A stretch of 7,888 nt of DNA from an uncultured Eubacteriales bacterium. Its GTDB lineage: Bacteria > Bacillota > Clostridia > Oscillospirales > Oscillospiraceae. The notes under the pieces are model-generated. The model did not search any database and was not told the DNA's origin. It worked only from the letters and a program-made list of their open reading frames with translations. This document shows, one piece after another, positions 5,502 through 7,888 of the stretch. How positions within the stretch are numbered: position 1 is the stretch's first letter; the number at the start of each line of letters is the position of its first letter. The stretch spans positions 1 to 7,888 of the forward strand of contig URDK01000105.1 in NCBI GenBank assembly GCA_900546485.1. Reading direction: 5' to 3'. A program made the position numbers and the translations under genes.

Positions 5502-6346
5502 AAAAGGGCAGTCTCTCCGGCGCAAGGCTTGCGGACAACATCGTGACCTACGCCGTGCTCATAGTCGTGTCCCTCGTCTTTCTCTTCCCCTGCGTCTGGC
5601 TTATAGCGGCCTCCTTCTCCAAGAGCGGCGACCTGCACTCCTTCTCCGGCTTCTTCCCCAAGGAGTTCTCGGTGCAGACCTTCGTGGACCTGTTCACCGA
5701 CGACGTGAACGGGCTCTACCCCTACAAGCGCTGGTTTCTGAACACGCTCTACGTCGCTACCTGCACCTGCATCATCGGCACGCTGCTCGTCATCCTGACC
5801 GGCTATGTCATGAGCCGCTTCCGCTTCAAGGGCCGGGACACCATTCGCAAAACCACTCTGCTGCTCGGCATGTTCCCCGGCTTTATGGGTATGACCGCGG
5901 TTTACATAATTATGGGTCAACTCAACCTGCTCAACAGCCTCGAGTCGCTCATCTTCTACTACTCCTGCACCGCGCCGCTCGGCTATCTGGTGCAGAAGGG
6001 CTATTTCGACTCCATCCCCTACACCATCCACGAGGCCGCCACCATAGACGGCGCGAGCCAGCTGCAGATCTTCACGAAGATAACCCTGCCTCTCTCCAAG
6101 CCTATGCTGGTGTATACGGCGCTCACGCAGTTCGCCTGGCCCTGGAGCGACTGCCTGCTGCCCAAGCTGCTGCTCAAGGAGCGCGAGATGTGGACCGTAG
6201 CCGTGGGACTCTATTCGATGCCGGACACCCAGTTCGCGCGCTTCGCCGCGGGCAGTGTGTTCATCGCCGTGCCCATCGTCATCCTCTACTTCTGCCTCGT
6301 CAAGAATATCGTCAGCGGCCTCACCGCCGGCGCCGTAAAGGGCTGA
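5498..6346 (+). CDS. malG: Maltodextrin ABC transporter permease, MalG type
   Basis: This 282-residue protein is the second channel subunit and has the usual MalG length. About six membrane segments are visible: residues 14-40, 78-106, 114-144, 150-170, 199-218 and 248-268. The EAA loop EAATIDG at 179-185, followed by ITLPLSKP, is the expected contact with the ATPase. The C-terminal GLTAGAVKG is typical of MalG proteins and in E. coli MalG reaches toward the ATPase dimer. Translation starts at GTG 5498, whose last two bases are shared with the malF-type stop, with a strong AAGGAGG upstream. It should form a heterodimeric channel with the preceding permease and receive substrate from the binding lipoprotein encoded two genes upstream. 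The family call is firm; the substrate rests on context. Confidence 0.92.
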   Translation: MKKGSLSGARLADNIVTYAVLIVVSLVFLFPCVWLIAASFSKSGDLHSFSGFFPKEFSVQTFVDLFTDDVNGLYPYKRWFLNTLYVATCTCIIGTLLVILTGYVMSRFRFKGRDTIRKTTLLLGMFPGFMGMTAVYIIMGQLNLLNSLESLIFYYSCTAPLGYLVQKGYFDSIPYTIHEAATIDGASQLQIFTKITLPLSKPMLVYTALTQFAWPWSDCLLPKLLLKEREMWTVAVGLYSMPDTQFARFAAGSVFIAVPIVILYFCLVKNIVSGLTAGAVKG

Positions 6347-6350
6347 GCCT

Positions 6351-7871
6351 ATGAAGAAAACTTACAGCGCGCTCGCGCTGATTCTGGCACTCTGCCTGCT
6401 GCTCTCCGCCTGCGGGGAGCGGCGGCGCGAGGCGGAAGAGAACGTCATCGACGACAAATACCGCAACTGGTACGAGGTCTTCGTCTACTCCTACTACGAC
6501 AGCGACGGCGACCGGATAGGCGACCTCGCCGGCCTTGCGGAAAAGCTCGACTACATAGCCTCTCTAGGCATGAACGGCATCTGGCTCATGCCAATAATGC
6601 CCTCGCCGAGCTATCACAAGTACGACGTCACGGACTACTACGACATCGACCCCCAGTACGGCACGCTCGAGGACTTTTCCGCCATGCTCGAAAAGGCGCA
6701 CAGCCTCGGCATCGACGTCATAATCGACCTCGTCGTGAACCACACCTCAAACGAGCACCCCTGGTTCCTGAGCGCCAAGGCGGACGTGAACTCCGAGTAC
6801 CGCGAGTATTACAACTGGTCGGATGAGCCGCGCGACGGCTACGCCAAGGCGGGCGAGAGCTATTATGAGTGCCGCTTCGTGAACACCATGCCCGACCTCA
6901 ACCTTGACAGCGAGGCGGTGCGCGGCGAGATCGAGAACATCATGCGCTTCTGGCTCGAGGACGTGGGCGTGGACGGCTTCCGCCTCGACGCCGTGACGAG
7001 CTACTACACCGGCGAGACGGAGCGCAATATAGAGTTCCTCTCCTGGCTCGGCGAGGCGGCGCGGGCCATCAAGCCCGACTGTTACATCGTGGGCGAGGCC
7101 TGGACCGACCTCTACGAGATCGCCGATTACTGCGCAGCGGACATCGACAGCTTCTTCCTCTTCCCCGTCGCGCAGAGCGGCGGCTACATCGAGGAGATAC
7201 TCGGCCCTGACGTGAAGGAACCGGGCACGAGCTACGCCAACGTCACAAGGCTGCTCGAGCAGCGGCTGCCGGAGGACACCATTCCGGCCCCCTTCCTCGG
7301 CAACCACGACACGCCCCGCGCCGCGAGCGTGCTGGGTCCAGACGTCGCAAAGCAGAAGATGGCCGCCGGGCTGCTGGCCATGATGCGCGGCGGGACCTTC
7401 GTCTACTACGGCGATGAGATAGGCATGACCGGCTCCAAGACCGACCCCGACAAGCGGCTCGGCATGCTCTGGACCACGCTCTCGGAGACGACACACTGCC
7501 CGCCCGGCACGACCGAGGCGAACTACCCCCAGCCCTCCGTGACGGAGCAGCTCGCCGACCCGGACTCGCTCCTCAACTACTATGCTGCGGCGATGCGCCT
7601 GCGAAACGAGAACCCGGAGATCGCCCGCGGCACGAGCGAAATACTTGACACCGGCAATGGCGACGTCTGCGCGATAAGGCGCAGCTGGTTGGGCGAGAGC
7701 TGCGTCATCGTTATAAACCCCTCCAAAAACGCGCACGAGCTCGCGCTCGAGCCCCTCGGGCTCGGCGAGCTCTGGTTGACCGGCGAGCTGAGCGTCTCGG
7801 GGGACGAGATAAGTCTTAAGGGCGATACGCTCTCACTCCCGGCCTACTCCATCGCCATTTTGCGCGTATAA
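6351..7871 (+). CDS. Surface lipoprotein alpha-amylase, GH13_36 type
   Basis: This 506-residue enzyme should hydrolyse alpha-1,4 links of starch and maltodextrins outside the cell while tethered to the membrane. It has a lipoprotein signal: MKK, a hydrophobic stretch at 7-18, and LLSAC with acylated Cys21. The catalytic domain starts by about residue 40, so the linker is short and no carbohydrate-binding module is present. Motifs in order: the metal-binding DSDGDRIGD at 50-58, HKYD at 89-92, DLVVNH at 126-131, MPDLN at 180-184, GFRLDA with nucleophile Asp213, IVGEAW with acid/base Glu249, and FLGNHDT with Asp320. A C-terminal beta domain ends at AYSIAILRV. MPDLN marks the group intermediate between oligo-1,6-glucosidases and neopullulanases, which contains known lipoprotein amylases. 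Transglycosylation or alpha-1,6 activity is possible. The start lies 4 nt after the malG-type stop with only a weak GGG upstream, suggesting coupled translation. It is the last operon gene seen here. Confidence 0.92.
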   Translation: MKKTYSALALILALCLLLSACGERRREAEENVIDDKYRNWYEVFVYSYYDSDGDRIGDLAGLAEKLDYIASLGMNGIWLMPIMPSPSYHKYDVTDYYDIDPQYGTLEDFSAMLEKAHSLGIDVIIDLVVNHTSNEHPWFLSAKADVNSEYREYYNWSDEPRDGYAKAGESYYECRFVNTMPDLNLDSEAVRGEIENIMRFWLEDVGVDGFRLDAVTSYYTGETERNIEFLSWLGEAARAIKPDCYIVGEAWTDLYEIADYCAADIDSFFLFPVAQSGGYIEEILGPDVKEPGTSYANVTRLLEQRLPEDTIPAPFLGNHDTPRAASVLGPDVAKQKMAAGLLAMMRGGTFVYYGDEIGMTGSKTDPDKRLGMLWTTLSETTHCPPGTTEANYPQPSVTEQLADPDSLLNYYAAAMRLRNENPEIARGTSEILDTGNGDVCAIRRSWLGESCVIVINPSKNAHELALEPLGLGELWLTGELSVSGDEISLKGDTLSLPAYSIAILRV

Positions 7872-7888
7872 ATTCCCGGCACCGGGCC

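Noticed and set aside
6747..7736. A 329-codon minus-strand open frame opposite the amylase gene.
   Set aside because: It is compositionally the mirror of GC-rich codons, with no recognisable domain and no ribosome binding site; the plus-strand gene has complete GH13 motifs.
7875..7888. CCCGGCACCGGG just after the last stop might begin an operon terminator.
   Set aside because: Only a 4-bp stem (7875-7878 with 7883-7886) is visible and the window ends before any T tract, so it cannot be called.
1..7888. Searched for CRISPR repeats, tRNA or rRNA genes, insertion sequence ends, integrase sites and direct repeats.
   Set aside because: None seen; the window is densely coding and all recurring motifs are explained by codon bias or by homology between the two GH13 enzymes and the two permeases.

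Overview
The window reads as one complete maltodextrin/starch utilisation locus of a GC-rich Gram-positive anaerobe. I infer a Clostridia member of the Oscillospiraceae/Ruminococcaceae type. The reasons are a lipoprotein-anchored binding protein and a lipoprotein-anchored amylase, a sugar ABC importer without its own ATPase gene, strong AGGAGG-like ribosome binding sites, and GC-rich third codon positions combined with unusually frequent ATA isoleucine codons. The genus cannot be named from the sequence alone.

Layout: positions 1-37 hold a Rho-independent terminator for the minus-strand gene that follows. A short LacI-family regulator is on the minus strand (66-926). A compact divergent control region of about 63 nt (927-989) carries a strong sigma70-type promoter for the regulator and a palindromic, CG-centred operator candidate. 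From 990 to 7871 five genes run on the plus strand with gaps of 1, 38, -4 and 4 nt, so they are almost certainly one operon: a cytoplasmic GH13_20-type neopullulanase/cyclomaltodextrinase, a sugar-binding lipoprotein, a MalF-type permease, a MalG-type permease, and a GH13_36-type alpha-amylase lipoprotein. No stretch longer than 300 bases lacks a gene.

Inferred workflow: the surface amylase cuts starch-like glucans outside the cell. The binding lipoprotein captures the maltodextrins and delivers them to the MalF/MalG channel, which must borrow an ATPase encoded elsewhere (MsmX/MalK type). The cytoplasmic GH13 then degrades the imported linear, branched or cyclic dextrins. The LacI-type protein probably represses both its own gene and the operon until a maltodextrin-related signal appears.

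I see no wholly new system here. The points most worth a second look are a perfect 12-residue EF-hand loop inside the binding protein, a predicted leaderless regulator transcript overlapping the operator, a shortened and divergent effector domain in the regulator, and the heavy ATA codon use.
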